Assembly: GCA_029961685.1 (NCBI GenBank)
Contig: JARWKL010000010.1
Location: 7,957,931 to 8,021,930, forward strand
Direction: 5' to 3'
DNA length: 64,000 nt
Source of the DNA: Aristolochia californica
Lineage: Eukaryota > Streptophyta > Magnoliopsida > Piperales > Aristolochiaceae
Shown here: one piece after another, positions 43,277 through 53,822 of the stretch
Layout: the number at the start of each line of letters is the position of its first letter
Numbering within the stretch: the first letter of the stretch is position 1
Notes under the pieces: generated by a model
Database searches by the model: none
Seen by the model: only the letters and a program-made list of their open reading frames with translations
Told to the model about the DNA's origin: nothing
Made by a program: the position numbers and the translations under genes

Positions 43277-46200
43277 TCACCCCCCTCCTGAAGAAAGAGC
43301 TTGTCCTCAAGCTCGAAAGTGGGAAAGAGAGTCTGGAAGGACTCGAGTGTCTCCCAAGAGGCTTCTATCAATTCCTTGTCAGTCCACCGAACCAACACTT
43401 CCCAAGCGTTGTTAACTCGCCTGGCTTGAAGGATCTGAGCGGGCGTGGGCATGGACCTGCCATCTTTGAGAGGAGGCAGAGGGGTATGCAGCAGTGGTGA
43501 GTCTCCCTTGAACGGTTTGAGAAGGGAGACGTGGAAGACGTCATGGAGCTTGGCGTCTGGTGGAAGTTTCAAACGATACGCCACAGTGCCAATACGTTGC
43601 ATGATCTGGAACGGCCCATAAAATTTTGGAGAGAGCTTATGGCGTTTGATGGCTGCAAGAGATAGTTGGCTGTATGGCTGAAGTTTGAGCCAAACAAATT
43701 CTCCAGGTGCAAAGGAAAGGGGACGGTGTCCTTTGTCATAAGTATGCTTCATAGTTGCTTGTGAACGTTGTAACTGAAGGCGGACTTGAGCAAGCATTGC
43801 ATCTCTGTCGGCTAATGCTTGGTCCAATGCTGCCACCCGAGAAGACCCCGGTTCATAAGAAAGTAGTCGCGGAGGTTCGCGTCCATAAACAACTTGAAAA
43901 GGGGTAGTACCCAAGGCGGTGTGGTATGAGGTATTATAACAATACTCCGCCCATGCTAACCAACTAACCCACAGTCGGGGCGTGTCCCCCACAAAGCACC
44001 GCAAATACATCGCCAATGTGCGGTTAACCACTTCTGTCTGGCCGTCTATTTGAGGGTGGTATGCTGACGAGAAAGCTAACTTAGAACCATGGAGCTTAAA
44101 GAGTTCCCCCCAGAATTTACTGGTGAAGATCGCATCACGGTCGCTGGTGATGGTCTCCGGAAGGCCATGGAGATGGACAATATTATCCATGAAGAGCTGA
44201 GCGACCTGTGTGGCTGTATACGGATGGCTGAGGGCCATAAAGTGGGCATATTTCGAGAACCGGTCTACCACAACAAAAATAACAGATTTCCCTGCAGAAG
44301 GAGGAAGACCATCTATAAAATCCATTGATAGATCTGCCCATACCTGTGAAGGAAGTGGAAGTGGCCGGAGCAAGCCGGCGGGTTGTAAGGATTCTGACTT
44401 ATTCCTCTGACAGATCTGGCACGCTGCAACATACTCAGCAATGACCCGCTTCATACCGCTCGGGTAGCCAGATTTTAAGTCCAACTTTGTAAATAGTTGA
44501 GAGCCGTGTAGCTCATCCAATAATTCATCGACCACTGGAATTGGAAATTTATCTTTGATGGTGCGAGCATTGAGGTCACGGTAATCCACACAAAAGCGCC
44601 AAGATTTATCTGATTTCTTTACGAGTAATACCGGGGATGAAAAAGGAGAACGACTAGGCTGAATAATACCTTGTTGTAGCATTTGTTGACATTGTCGTTC
44701 TATCTCATATTTTTGCACATGGGGATAGCGGTAGGGACGCACTGCCACTGGTTCTGTGCCCATCTTCAAACGAATTCTGTGATCACACTCTCTTATAGGA
44801 GGAAGGTCGGCAGGTGTCTGAAATAAATCAGCATATTCAGCCAACAATGAAGCTAAGTTATTCCCTATTGAAGGATCCACCGAAAGTGTGTGGAGGCTGC
44901 ATGGCCTCTGGGCGCTATTGCCATGGAGGGTGATCGGATGTGTGTCCTGGTTAAAACTCATGGTCAGGGATTGGAAATCCCATAAGATCGGACCCAATCG
45001 CTGTAGCCATTTAATTCCCAAGACAAGGTCAAACCCAGCCAGCGGTATGACCAAAAAATCTGCTACAAAGGAGTGACCTTCAATAGTAAAGGGCACTGCT
45101 AAACCGAACCCCAGTGTGGTGACCTTGTCACCGTTAGCCACTGAGACTGATATTCCTGATTTCTGCTGTAGTGATAACCCCAACTGATGTGCTGCCTGGC
45201 TGCTTATAAAATTATGTGTGCTGCCTGAGTCCACGAGTGCTACCAGAATATGATGGTTCATGGTGGCATGGACCTGCATGGTATTTGTGCTATGCAGTCC
45301 GGTCATGGCATGGAGGGAGATCTCTGGTGTGTCCTCCTCGGTTTGGTCCATATCCTCCTGAAAGTCATCCTCTGAAGGGTCTTCTATTTCTACCCAAAAT
45401 AGTCTTTTGCATAGATGGCCCTTGACGAATTTCTCATCACAATTGAAACATAGGCCCTGAGCCCTCCTCTGATCAATTTCTGCTTTTGTCAGACGTTTGA
45501 TAAATCCTGGTGGGGGTGTAAAGGCTGGTGGTGGTGGTGATGGTTGGTTGGGAGGAGGCCTGGGGGGAGTGGGATAAGGGCCATGGGGCTGTGGGCGAGG
45601 TTGCCAAGGAGGACGTTTGTTTAAGGACTCACGGAAGAGGCGCTGTTTGGTGTCCAATGCTCTTACCAAATTCATGGCATGGGCTAGGGAGGTGGGGGCT
45701 TCCAATTCCACTTCTAGGCGAAGGGGTTCTACCAGGCCAGCCGTGAACAAATTGACATAAAGTTCAGGTCGGACCAAATGACTTGCACGAGCAAGTTTTT
45801 CTTGGAACAATTTCTGATATTGTTCTATAGTGCCAAGCTGTTTTAGATTGACCAAATCCCCAACTGGGTTGCTGCGAAGCGGAGGACCAAACCGTAGCAT
45901 ACAATTTTCTTTGAAAAATTCCCAATCATAGACCACAAATTCGTTTTTGAATTGATGAAACCACATAAGCGCTTCATCGAGCATGTGGAAGGCGGCTAAT
46001 TGAACCTTGCCTTCGGGCAGAGTTCCTTGATTGGAAAAGAAATGATCACACCTATGCAACCACATTAAAGGGTCGGAGGACCCATCATACGTTGGAAAAT
46101 CAAGCTTTGTGTACCTTGGCACGGTAGGAGGGGCTGGATTGAGGCCCCCACGAGGTTGAGGTGTTTGGCGCAGGGGAGGAGGTGGAGGCGTTGGCAGAGG

Positions 46201-46437
46201 GTTGAGAGGATCTGCTGGACGTGATGAGGATGCCATCTGGACTGAAAGCTGGGTGAATCCTTCTTCCACGCGTGACAGCAACATCTGGAATTTTCCCTCC
46301 AATCCATTGATTTGAGATTGAAGACCAGCATGGTTTTCTTCCACAAAATTTTGAATTTCTGCAGGTGAAGAGGAATCACCAAGGGTGGTCCTGTCTGATA
46401 CCACGTTGTTAGGCTCTCTAGCCATGGGTCGAGTCAC
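43228..46437 (-). CDS. Gyp-H fused Gag-protease-integrase polyprotein, RT/RNase H deleted
   Basis: 1069 uninterrupted codons. Start in the 5' LTR; codons 11-17 (NVVSDRT) are the primer site itself. Residues 1-75 N-terminus with a helix-like EGKFQMLLSRVEEGF; 80-105 Pro-rich; 107-270 capsid core (YTKLDFPTYDGSSDPLMWLH to LDTKQRLF); 275-310 Pro-rich; 330-343 Zn knuckle CFNCDEKFVKGHLC; 401-410 protease LVDSGSTHNF; 535-657 start of RT ([30 protein letters not shown]). At 658/659 (near 44463) KSGY joins directly to SGMKRVIAEYVAACQICQRNKS of integrase, in frame. Missing are the RT palm with FFDDI, all of RNase H and the two His of the integrase finger. The integrase core (ITSDRDAIFTS, HPQIDGQTEVVNRT) and the chromodomain-like tail (1002-1048) are intact. 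It cannot make its own cDNA; it could supply Gag/PR/IN or be mobilised by relatives. Confidence 0.93.
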   Translation of the reverse strand: MTRPMAREPNNVVSDRTTLGDSSSPAEIQNFVEENHAGLQSQINGLEGKFQMLLSRVEEGFTQLSVQMASSSRPADPLNPLPTPPPPPLRQTPQPRGGLNPAPPTVPRYTKLDFPTYDGSSDPLMWLHRCDHFFSNQGTLPEGKVQLAAFHMLDEALMWFHQFKNEFVVYDWEFFKENCMLRFGPPLRSNPVGDLVNLKQLGTIEQYQKLFQEKLARASHLVRPELYVNLFTAGLVEPLRLEVELEAPTSLAHAMNLVRALDTKQRLFRESLNKRPPWQPRPQPHGPYPTPPRPPPNQPSPPPPAFTPPPGFIKRLTKAEIDQRRAQGLCFNCDEKFVKGHLCKRLFWVEIEDPSEDDFQEDMDQTEEDTPEISLHAMTGLHSTNTMQVHATMNHHILVALVDSGSTHNFISSQAAHQLGLSLQQKSGISVSVANGDKVTTLGFGLAVPFTIEGHSFVADFLVIPLAGFDLVLGIKWLQRLGPILWDFQSLTMSFNQDTHPITLHGNSAQRPCSLHTLSVDPSIGNNLASLLAEYADLFQTPADLPPIRECDHRIRLKMGTEPVAVRPYRYPHVQKYEIERQCQQMLQQGIIQPSRSPFSSPVLLVKKSDKSWRFCVDYRDLNARTIKDKFPIPVVDELLDELHGSQLFTKLDLKSGYPSGMKRVIAEYVAACQICQRNKSESLQPAGLLRPLPLPSQVWADLSMDFIDGLPPSAGKSVIFVVVDRFSKYAHFMALSHPYTATQVAQLFMDNIVHLHGLPETITSDRDAIFTSKFWGELFKLHGSKLAFSSAYHPQIDGQTEVVNRTLAMYLRCFVGDTPRLWVSWLAWAEYCYNTSYHTALGTTPFQVVYGREPPRLLSYEPGSSRVAALDQALADRDAMLAQVRLQLQRSQATMKHTYDKGHRPLSFAPGEFVWLKLQPYSQLSLAAIKRHKLSPKFYGPFQIMQRIGTVAYRLKLPPDAKLHDVFHVSLLKPFKGDSPLLHTPLPPLKDGRSMPTPAQILQARRVNNAWEVLVRWTDKELIEASWETLESFQTLFPTFELEDKLFLQEGGDVMDSIASRVANRRRE

Positions 46438-46781
46438 CCGGCGATCTCCTCTAGCTTCCAGATTGAAGGATGAGGAAGGGAAGGATTTGGGGTTCTTGGA
46501 ACGTCCTATGGTGAAGGACGTGAGCCTTGAAAAGGAGCTCCCACGTTAGGCCTCTTTTGAGAGAGAACCTGATCTCATTTAGACTAATGATCAATGCTTG
46601 TCTTCATTCCTTCACTTGACGCCCTAAATAGGTCAAGGAAAACATCAAAGGTTCTATAATTACAATTAGACCCTTATGGAACTTCAAATTACAATTAAAC
46701 CCCTAAGGTACTGAAATACAAGTTTACTCCATCTATTCTCTTCTCCGGTTAGCCACTCTTGATGCTATGGAGTCCATAACA
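46407..46781 (-). repeat. Gyp-H 5' LTR
   Basis: 375 bp; contains the first codons of the ORF (MTRPMAREPN). One base different from the 3' LTR. Confidence 0.97.
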
Positions 46782-46786
46782 GGTTA

Positions 46787-47080
46787 AGCAACCTCTCTCA
46801 CCTCTGGACTCTGATGTCTCTCTGCCCTCAACTCCGTTAGCATGCTGATGACTCGGCTCATCTCTTCTTCCTAACCAGAAACCTTCCCCAACACTGGTTG
46901 AGCTGTTTCAAGGCTATCTTCTATCTTTTGTATCCTGATTTGAATTTCTTCATTGCTGAGAGTATCCCCCATGTTACCCTTCTTTGATACCAAGTTGTTA
47001 CTCTCTCGGGTCATGGATCGAGTAACACGGCATGGAACTTGAGACTCCAGCACTCTTAATTTAAGCTCACTACATGTCAA
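46787..47080 (-). pseudogene. Gyp-G gag, N-terminal part
   Basis: Starts in the 5' LTR (VTRSMTRESNN), passes through the primer site (LVSKKGNMGDTLSNEEIQIRIQKIEDSLETAQPVLGKVSG) and is cut near 46786 by Gyp-H. A stop lies at 46871. The coiled-coil-like N-terminus matches Gyp-G2. Confidence 0.87.
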
Positions 47081-47853
47081 GGGTCTGTATATGAGTCTTC
47101 CTCTTTGACCAGTGCTCGACCAGGACGAAAGGTCCTCTTTTGATGGTCCTAACGAGTTGTTGTGATAGGTAGGCTACCCCCATAGCAACGTTGAGCTTGC
47201 TAGAGCAAGCTGCTCCCTTTTCTTACTCTAACTAAGAGTGCAATCCTTCTTTCTGAATTAACTTGAAACACGAGTTTGGGATAGATTATTACCTGGTCTT
47301 TGCTACTATGATTAGCTCCCACGTTGAACTAGGATTGCTCAAGACCAGAGGATGAAGATCCTCACTTTTCTACTCGATAAGGGAGGAATTGAGGCCCCTC
47401 TTGCTACTACTACTGAGAAGGAGGACAGACCTCCTCTTTGGGCTCGGAAAAGGGGCTGGAAGCTCCTCTTCTTAGTATGGATGATGATGGATGAAGTTGG
47501 GTGAAGATGGATGGCAATGGAGGGTGAGGGATAGGTTGGATTTTTGGAGTAAACCCTAAACTCGAGATCAAGAGGTGAACTCAACCTGTTTACACTAGGT
47601 TATTCTAAAATCTCAAAGCTTACCTATTTCATTCATTCCTTTCCCTTAAATAGGTCACGTCAACGAGTTTTAGGGTTAGGGTTATAATAATTCTCCATAA
47701 TGCCCCTACACATAAAGTAATTAGAAATAACTCCTACTTAAAACAATATAAGAAATAACTCCTACTCAAAGTAATATAAGAAATAAATTCTATTGAATGA
47801 GTTGTTGTTGCCTCCTTCGTTGTGTGACTCAGTGTGCTATTGAGTTCACAATA
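46996..47853 (-). repeat. Gyp-G 5' LTR
   Basis: 858 bp. The outer end is CACAATA instead of CACAACA. The minus-strand end encodes CRVTRSMTRESNN and reads through the primer site. Confidence 0.93.
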
Positions 47854-48178
47854 GTTGAGTTATTTAATTATGTTAGAACTTATCTTTAAGTGTTAGAGTT
47901 TGGGTATAATTGGGACAAGGGTAGTTTAATTGTATTTTAACTCTACCAGTTTCCTCTACTATAAATAGAAGTTCATGTACACAAATTATAATTAAGTCAA
48001 GAATTTTTCCACTTCTCAACTCCTGAAGTATCTCTCTCTTGCTTAAACTTTTTTTCCCTTTTTTTCCTCTTTTCTCCTCTCTACCCGAGAGCTCTCTCTC
48101 TCCTTCTCTTTTTTTCCCTCTCTCACCTTGCTCGAGATTTCAGTCATGGAATCCTAAATTTAACATGGTATCAGACCA

Positions 48179-48690
48179 TTAAATTTAGAATCCCCATGTC
48201 AAAAGAATGCTCTAATAAGTTATGATCAAAGCCACTCATAGAAGGCTCTTTGTGAAGCAAGATTGAAGCTTGTGAGATAAGTTTTTTTTTAACTCTTGAT
48301 ATTATTAATTCATCTCTTGATTTTCGGATTAAGAAGATAGTTTAGAGATAATTTTATAGATATCTTCATCTTATGAGATTATTGAGATTTATACATCTCG
48401 GATTAGAAGAAGTTTACTAAGGCAGTTTTGTCAGTTTGCAAGTTTTTGACTGAAAGTCTATTTATGTTGAGATTTTCTGCATAAAAGGTTAAAATTTTAT
48501 GGGCACAAGATTACCTAATAAATAAAATTGTCCTTGAGCCTATTATGAGTGGTTTTTTTATTCATTGGATTTCAGAAATATGATTACCTAGCTTCTATGC
48601 TAAGCCTCTCCATTAACCGAGTTGGTTGAAGAACTCTACTCGATTTTGTAATTATTCTTTTTGGGGAATTTTTTTAGTACATTGAATTGC
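48179..48690 (+). other. Cop-F2 leader
   Basis: AT-rich, parallel to 33375-33900 of Cop-F with many small changes. No frame. Confidence 0.75.
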
Positions 48691-49811
48691 CTATTATGGC
48701 TGAAGAAACATGGGTCACAAGAGTGATATTTTCAAGATTACTACCATACCCTTATGAGGGGTATAAAATTTTATGAGCTGGTCCACATCGGTTCGTCGAT
48801 TCCTTATAACAAAGCATCTACTTGGTCACCTCACCAAACTTGGGCCACCTATTCATGAAGAAGATATTTCTTATACTAAGTGGTTAAAAATGATACTTTA
48901 CTTATTAGTTGGCTCATCAATAGCATGAAAGAACCTGTTTCCAACAATGTTATTCATCTTGACACCACTAAACAAATTTGGGAGACATGTGCTAAGTTGT
49001 ACTCTGGCTCCAAAAATTTACACATGCCATATGATATTCTCCAAAGATAGTTCAACGCTAAACAATGAGAAAATATCCATGAATATTTGGCTCATTTTAG
49101 AGGCCTTCTTCAAGAATGGAAGCTAGCTTAGCTTACCTCCACGGATGTCTCTGTCCAAGACTAGCAAAAAGAAGTGTTAGCCACTGCCATTTGCCTTGCA
49201 AACATTAATCCATATCGCAAAGTTGCTAAAAGTCAACTCCTTAGCGCCTCTACTATTCCCACTTTTGATGATGTATGTGCCACATTACTTCGTATTCTAG
49301 ACTCTTGTTCTTCTTCTATTACTGAAGTGTCATCCGCTATGTACTCCAGGCATAGGGGAACATCAACCGACTGCGGCCTAGGCCGTGGAAGAAAATATAG
49401 AACAGGACAAGGAAGAGGTGGAAGGACTGGTTTTGTCAGAACAGATGGCAAGGAATTCAATCAGTGTGGGAGATATGGCTACACTATAGATACGTGCTAT
49501 TATAGGGAATGCACCCATTGTGGAAAATATGGCCACACTTTAGAGACATGTTATAGAATCCATGGCAAACCGGATTGGATGAAGGCTAATCAAACCTTAG
49601 TAAGTGATACAAAGGAGGTCCAGTCTACCCCATCAATAGAAAAGAAAATCCTTACCGATGATGAGTATGACTTATTACAGAAAATGAAAACATTGATGGT
49701 CTCTCCTCCAAGTTCCTCCTAGACTGCTACTGCCACCACCGCTTCAGGTATGCTCTCTGCTTCCTCTTCATCCTAGATAATTGACTTTGGAGCCTCGGAG
49801 CATCTCATAGA
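48691..49811 (+). pseudogene. Cop-F2 gag and protease start
   Basis: The FKITTIPL start, LGHLTKLGPPIHEEDISYTKWLK and later blocks are spread over three frames. 49174-49722 is open, with the nucleocapsid: a Gly/Arg-rich run, then a first knuckle degraded to FNQCGRYGYTIDTC (first Cys to Phe, His to Tyr) and an intact second CTHCGKYGHTLETC. It ends with IIDFGASEHLI (protease, DSG changed to DFG) at the Gyp-I junction. Confidence 0.88.
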
Positions 49812-50600
49812 GCACCCCACCACCACCTACTCCCCTGCGCCAAACACCTCCACCTTGTGGGGCCATCAATCCAGCACCCCCTACCGTGCCCAGGTACACA
49901 AAGCTTGATTTTCCAACTTATGATGGGTCTTCTGACCCTTTAATGTGGTTACACAGGTGTGACATTTCTTTTCTAATCAAGGAACTCTGCCCGAGGGCAA
50001 GGTTCAATTAGCTGTCTTCCACATGCTCAATGAAGCGCTTATGTGGTTTCATCAATTCAAAAACGAGTTTGAGGTCTATGATTGGGAATTTTTCAAGGAT
50101 AATTGCATGTTACGATTTGGTCCTCCGCTTCGCATTAACCCAATTGGGGATTTGGTTAATTTAAAGCAGCTTGGAACTATAGAACAATACCAGAAATTTT
50201 TCTAGGAAAAGCTTGCTCGTGAAAGTCATTTGGTGCGCCCTGAACTTTATGTAAGTTTGTTCATTCCTGGCCTTGTGGAACCACTTCGCCTAGAGGTGGA
50301 ATTGGAAGCCCCCACCTCCCTAGCCCACGCCATGAATTTGGCAAGAGCATTGGACACCAAACAGCGCCTCTTCTGAGGTTCATTAACCAAATGTCCCCCA
50401 TGGCAACCTCGGCCATAGCCCAATGGCCCTTTTTCCACTACCCCATGGCCTCACCCCCACCTGGATTTATCAAACGTCTTACTAAAGCATAAATTGATCA
50501 GAGAAGGGCTCAGAGACTATGTTTCAATTGTGATGAAAAATTCATTAGGGGCCATCAATGCCAAAGACTCTTTTGGGTAGAAATAGAACACCCAACAGAG
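49812..50600 (+). pseudogene. Gyp-I gag, partial
   Basis: Pro-rich start, PRYTKLDFPTYDGSSDPLMWLHRCD, then (50023-50205) MLNEALMWFHQFKNEFEVYDWEFFKDNCMLRFGPPLRINPIGDLVNLKQLGTIEQYQKFF and a stop. It continues EKLARESHLVRPELYVSLF...LDTKQRLF. The Zn knuckle is CFNCDEKFIRGHQC near 50520. Confidence 0.9.
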
Positions 50601-51043
50601 GATGACTTTCCGAAGGATGTGGACCACACCGGGAAGAGGAACCAGAAATCTCCCTCCACGCAATGACAGGCCTGCACAACACAAATACCATGCAAGTCCA
50701 TGCCACCATCAATCATCTTATTCTGCTAGCACTGGTAGACTCAGGCAGCACCCATAATTTTATAAGCAGCCAAGAAACACAACAGTTGGGTTTATCACTC
50801 CAGCAGAAGTCCGGAATAAATGGCTGCAGCAATTGAGTTTGATCTTATGGGATTTCCAATACCTTACCATGAGTTTTACACAGGACAGCCATAAGCTCAC
50901 CCTCCAGGGCACTAGCGCCCAGTGCCCATGCACCCCCTAAACACTTTCCGTGGGTCCTTCAGAGCAGGATAACTTAGCTTCATTGTTGGCCAAATATGTC
51001 GATTTATTTCAGGAACTTGTAGCCCTCCCGCCAATACGGGCTT
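50601..51043 (+). pseudogene. Gyp-I protease, internally deleted
   Basis: ISLHAMTGLHNTNTMQVHATINHLILLALVDSGSTHNFISSQETQQLGLSLQQKSGIN, then a direct jump to KWLQQLSLILWDFQYLTMSF: about 50 residues of the flap region are deleted near 50820. Frame breaks follow. Confidence 0.87.
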
Positions 51044-51800
51044 GTGATCATAATTCATTTGAAGATGGGCACAGAACTAGTGGTAGTGCATCCCTACCGC
51101 TATCCTCATGTGCAAAAAGATGAGATTGAAAGGCAATGTCAACAAATGCTCCAACAGGGTATTATTCAGCCTAGCCATTTTCCCTTCTCGTCCCTGGTAT
51201 TGCTGGTGAAAAATTCAGATAAATCTTGGCGATTTTTTGTGGATTACCGTGAACTCAATGCTCACACCATCAAAGATAAATTTCCAATTCTGATGGTAGA
51301 TGAATTATTAGATGAGCTACACGGATCTCAAATATTTACCAAGCATTGAAATCTGGGTACCATCAGATTCGGGTTTACTCGGAGGATGTCAAAAAAACTG
51401 CCCTCCGCACCCACCATGGTCACTACGAGTTCCTGGTGATACCATTTGGGCTATCCAACGGCCCTGTCCACCTTTCAAGCGCTTATGAACGAGGTATTTC
51501 GCCTTTATTATGGAAGCATGTCTTGGTTTTTTTTTTTATGATATACTGGTCTATAGTTAAACTTGGGAAGCACATTTGCACCAATTGAGACAGGTTTTCA
51601 CAATTCTCCGAGCACACCATTTATTTCTCAATAGAGCCAAGTGTGACTTCGCCACTTCCGAAGTAGCTTATTTGGGGCATGTGATCTCTGCCTCTGGGGT
51701 GAAACCAGACTTCAGCATGATACAAGCTATTATGGAATGGCCCACACCTCACTCCGTCACAGCTTTAGAAGGGTTCCTTGGTCTCGCAGGATATTATAGA
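51044..51800 (+). pseudogene. Gyp-I reverse transcriptase
   Basis: [97 protein letters not shown], stop, [39 protein letters not shown]. The active site lies in a T-run of 11 (51527-51537) that shifts the frame; aligned to Gyp-K it reads FF-TAT-GAT, again Tyr for the first Asp, plus two extra T. Then CDFATSEVAYLGHVISASGVKPDFSMIQAIMEWPTP. Confidence 0.9.
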
Positions 51801-52340
51801 AAATTTAGAAAAGAATATGGTCAGTTGACAGCACCGTTGCACAATTTATTGAAGAAGCATGCCTTTCAGTGGTCTCAGTTGGCGGACTCATCGTTTCACC
51901 AATTGAAACAAGCATTAGCGTCATCTCCAATTCTTCAATTGCCAAACTTTGCCAAATATTTCATAATAGAATGTGATGCATCCGGGGGAGGCATAGGTGT
52001 CGTCTTGCAGTAACAGGGACACCCCATCACTTATTTCAGCCGCCACCTCGCTCCTCACCATCCCAAGTTAGCCACTTAATAAAGGGAACTCATCGGTTTG
52101 GCCAAAGTTGTGAAGCAAAAGAGGCCGTATCTGTGGGGCAGACCTTTTATGATCAGGACAGACCACTGTAGCCTCAAATACTTATTGGAGCAGTGCCTTA
52201 CTACATCCCCACAACAACATTGGCTCAGAAAATTAATGGGATTCTATTTTCAGGTGGAATACAAACCGGGTTATCTTAACCGTGGGGCAGACGCCTTGTC
52301 ACGCAGAGAACTAGGGGAGATTCACACCTGCACGCATTGA
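51801..52340 (+). pseudogene. Gyp-I RNase H
   Basis: PILQLPNFAKYFIIECDASGGGIGVVLQ then a stop at 52011; ITYFSRHLAPHHPKLAT then a stop (Tyr codon lost at 52077); LIGLAKVVKQKRPYLWGRPFMIRTDHCSLKYLLEQ and QVEYKPGYLNRGADALSRREL. Confidence 0.9.
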
Positions 52341-53822
52341 GCCACCCCAGGTCCCTATTGTTGGACACAATCCGTCAAGATACTCACCATCATCCAGATC
52401 TCCTTGCCTTACAATCTCAAATCGAGAACCATTCCAAGGACACTAACTGGACACTACAGGAAGGTCTCATTCTCTATAAAGGACGCATATATCTTCATCC
52501 TTCTTCGGCCCTCCTTCCCAACATTATTGCCTCCTTTCATGACAGTACACATGAGAGCCAGCTGAAGACATACTTCCGCCTTAGCCGGGAGTTTTATTGG
52601 AGGGGTATGAAGTGGGTCATTGTTGATTATGTTGCCGCCTGCCAGGTCTGTCAGCGGAATAAATCTGAATCCTTACAACCCATCGGCTTGCTACAGCACC
52701 TCCAACTTCCTTCACAGGTATGGGCAGATCTCTCAATGGATTTTCTCGATGGCCTTCCTCCTTCTTTAGGGAAATCTGTTATTCTTTTTTTGGTAGACCG
52801 GATCTCGAAATCTGCACACTTTATGGCCCTCAACCATCCTTATACAGCCACACAAGTCGCTCAGCTCTTCATGGACCATATTGTCCGGCTCCATAGGCTT
52901 CTGGAGACCATCACTAGCCACCGTGATGCTATATTCACCAGTAAATTCTGGGGGGAACTATTTAAGCTCCACAGCTCCAAGTTAGCCTTCTCTTCATCAT
53001 ACCACCCTCAGACAAATGGCCAAATAGAGGCACACTGGAGAAGTATTTGAGGTACTTTGTGGGGGACACTCCCCGGCAGTGGGTTTGTTGGTTAGCATGG
53101 GCAGAGTATTGTTATAATACGTCATACCATACCACACTGGGTACTACCCCCTTTCGAGTCATTTATGGAAGAGAGCCCCCACATTTTCTATCTTATGAAC
53201 AGAGGTCTTCTCGGGTAGCAGCACTGGACCAAGCGTTAGCCGACAGAGATGAAATGCTTGCTCAGGTCAGCCTTCAGTTACAGTGTTCACAAGCCACGAT
53301 GAAGCACACTTATGACAAAGGGCATCGTCCCTTTTCCTTTGCACCCAAAGAATTTGTTTCGCTCAAAATTCAACCATACCGCCAATTCTCTCTTGCAGCC
53401 ATCAAACGCCATAAGCTCTCTCCGAAATTTTATGGGTCATTCCAGGTTCTTCACCGTATTGGCACAGTGGCTTATCGATTGAAGCTACCACCAGATACCA
53501 AGCTACATGACGTCTTCCACATCTCCCTCCTCATGCCGTTCAAGGGAGACTCTACCCTACTGCATACCCTCTGCCTCCACTCAAAGATGGCCAATCTATG
53601 CCCACTCTTGCACAGATCCTTCAGGCTAGGTGTGTTAACAACGTATGGGAGGTGCTCATTCAGTGGGCTATCGCAAAATTGGTGGAAGCCTCTTGGGAGA
53701 CACTCGAGTCCTTCAAGACTCTATTCCCCACTTTTGAGCTTGACGACAAGTTCTTTCTTCAGGAGGGGGGTGATATTATGGACTCCATAGCATCAAGAGT
53801 GGCAAACCGGAGAAGAGGATAG
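52341..53822 (+). pseudogene. Gyp-I integrase and chromodomain
   Basis: 237-codon stretch (52337-53050): FHDSTHESQLKTYFRLSREFYWRGMKWVIVDYVAACQVCQRNKSES (HHCC intact), LSMDFLDGLPPS (first Asp), ITSHRDAIFTSKFW (SDRD changed to SHRD), HPQTNGQIEAHWRSI with a 3-4 residue disruption after the Glu. It continues 53047-53790 with YCYNTSYHTTLGTTPFRVIYGREPP and the SH3-like part. The chromodomain is in another frame at 53598-53822 (ILQARCVNNVWEVLIQW...FELDDKFFLQEGG), ending in the 3' LTR. Confidence 0.9.

Larger units (their letters stand above)
42902..46781 (-). mobile_element. Gyp-H, young internally deleted gypsy element
   Basis: 3880 bp. Perfect target duplication GGTTA (42897-42901, 46782-46786). 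LTRs 42902-43276 and 46407-46781, both 375 bp and differing at one base (CATGGATCG vs CATGGGTCG). Primer site TGGTATCAGACAG (minus) follows the 5' LTR; the polypurine tract (minus CAGGAGGGGGGTGA) precedes the 3' LTR. It is the youngest insertion visible, sitting in Gyp-G gag. Relative to Gyp-K it lacks about 1.24 kb of pol. Confidence 0.96.
37852..47853 (-). mobile_element. Gyp-G, chromovirus with long LTRs, carrying Gyp-H
   Basis: Minus strand. Target duplication GTTGA (37847-37851, 47854-47858). LTRs 37852-38745 (3', 894 bp) and 46996-47853 (5', 858 bp). Primer site TTGGTATCAAAG on the minus strand just left of 46996. The purine tract CATGGGGAGGCAGA (minus) precedes the 3' LTR. Without Gyp-H it would be about 6.1 kb. 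Coding parts are close to Gyp-K in order but a different family. Confidence 0.93.
32838..48165 (+). mobile_element. Cop-F, copia element
   Basis: 5' LTR 32838-33361, primer site CGGTATCAGAGCA (33362-33374), gag-PR-IN-RT-RNase H in order. The second LTR begins at 37600, is split by Gyp-G and resumes at 47859, ending AATCCTAAATTTAACA at 48165. That second LTR is followed by a fresh primer site and a second body (Cop-F2), so the two elements are fused through one LTR. The left flank is ATTAA (32833-32837); the matching right flank would lie outside the window. Confidence 0.88.
37600..48165 (+). repeat. LTR shared by Cop-F and Cop-F2, split by Gyp-G
   Basis: Starts TGTTACAAAGTGGTACCC, runs to 37851, is interrupted by Gyp-G, and resumes at 47859 (GTTGA at 47854-47858 is the duplicated target) to 48165. 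U3 contains three to four imperfect copies of a 'gggacccaccatgataa..gagctgg' unit, more than the 5' LTR. Primer site TGGTATCAGACCA follows at 48166-48178. Confidence 0.88.
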
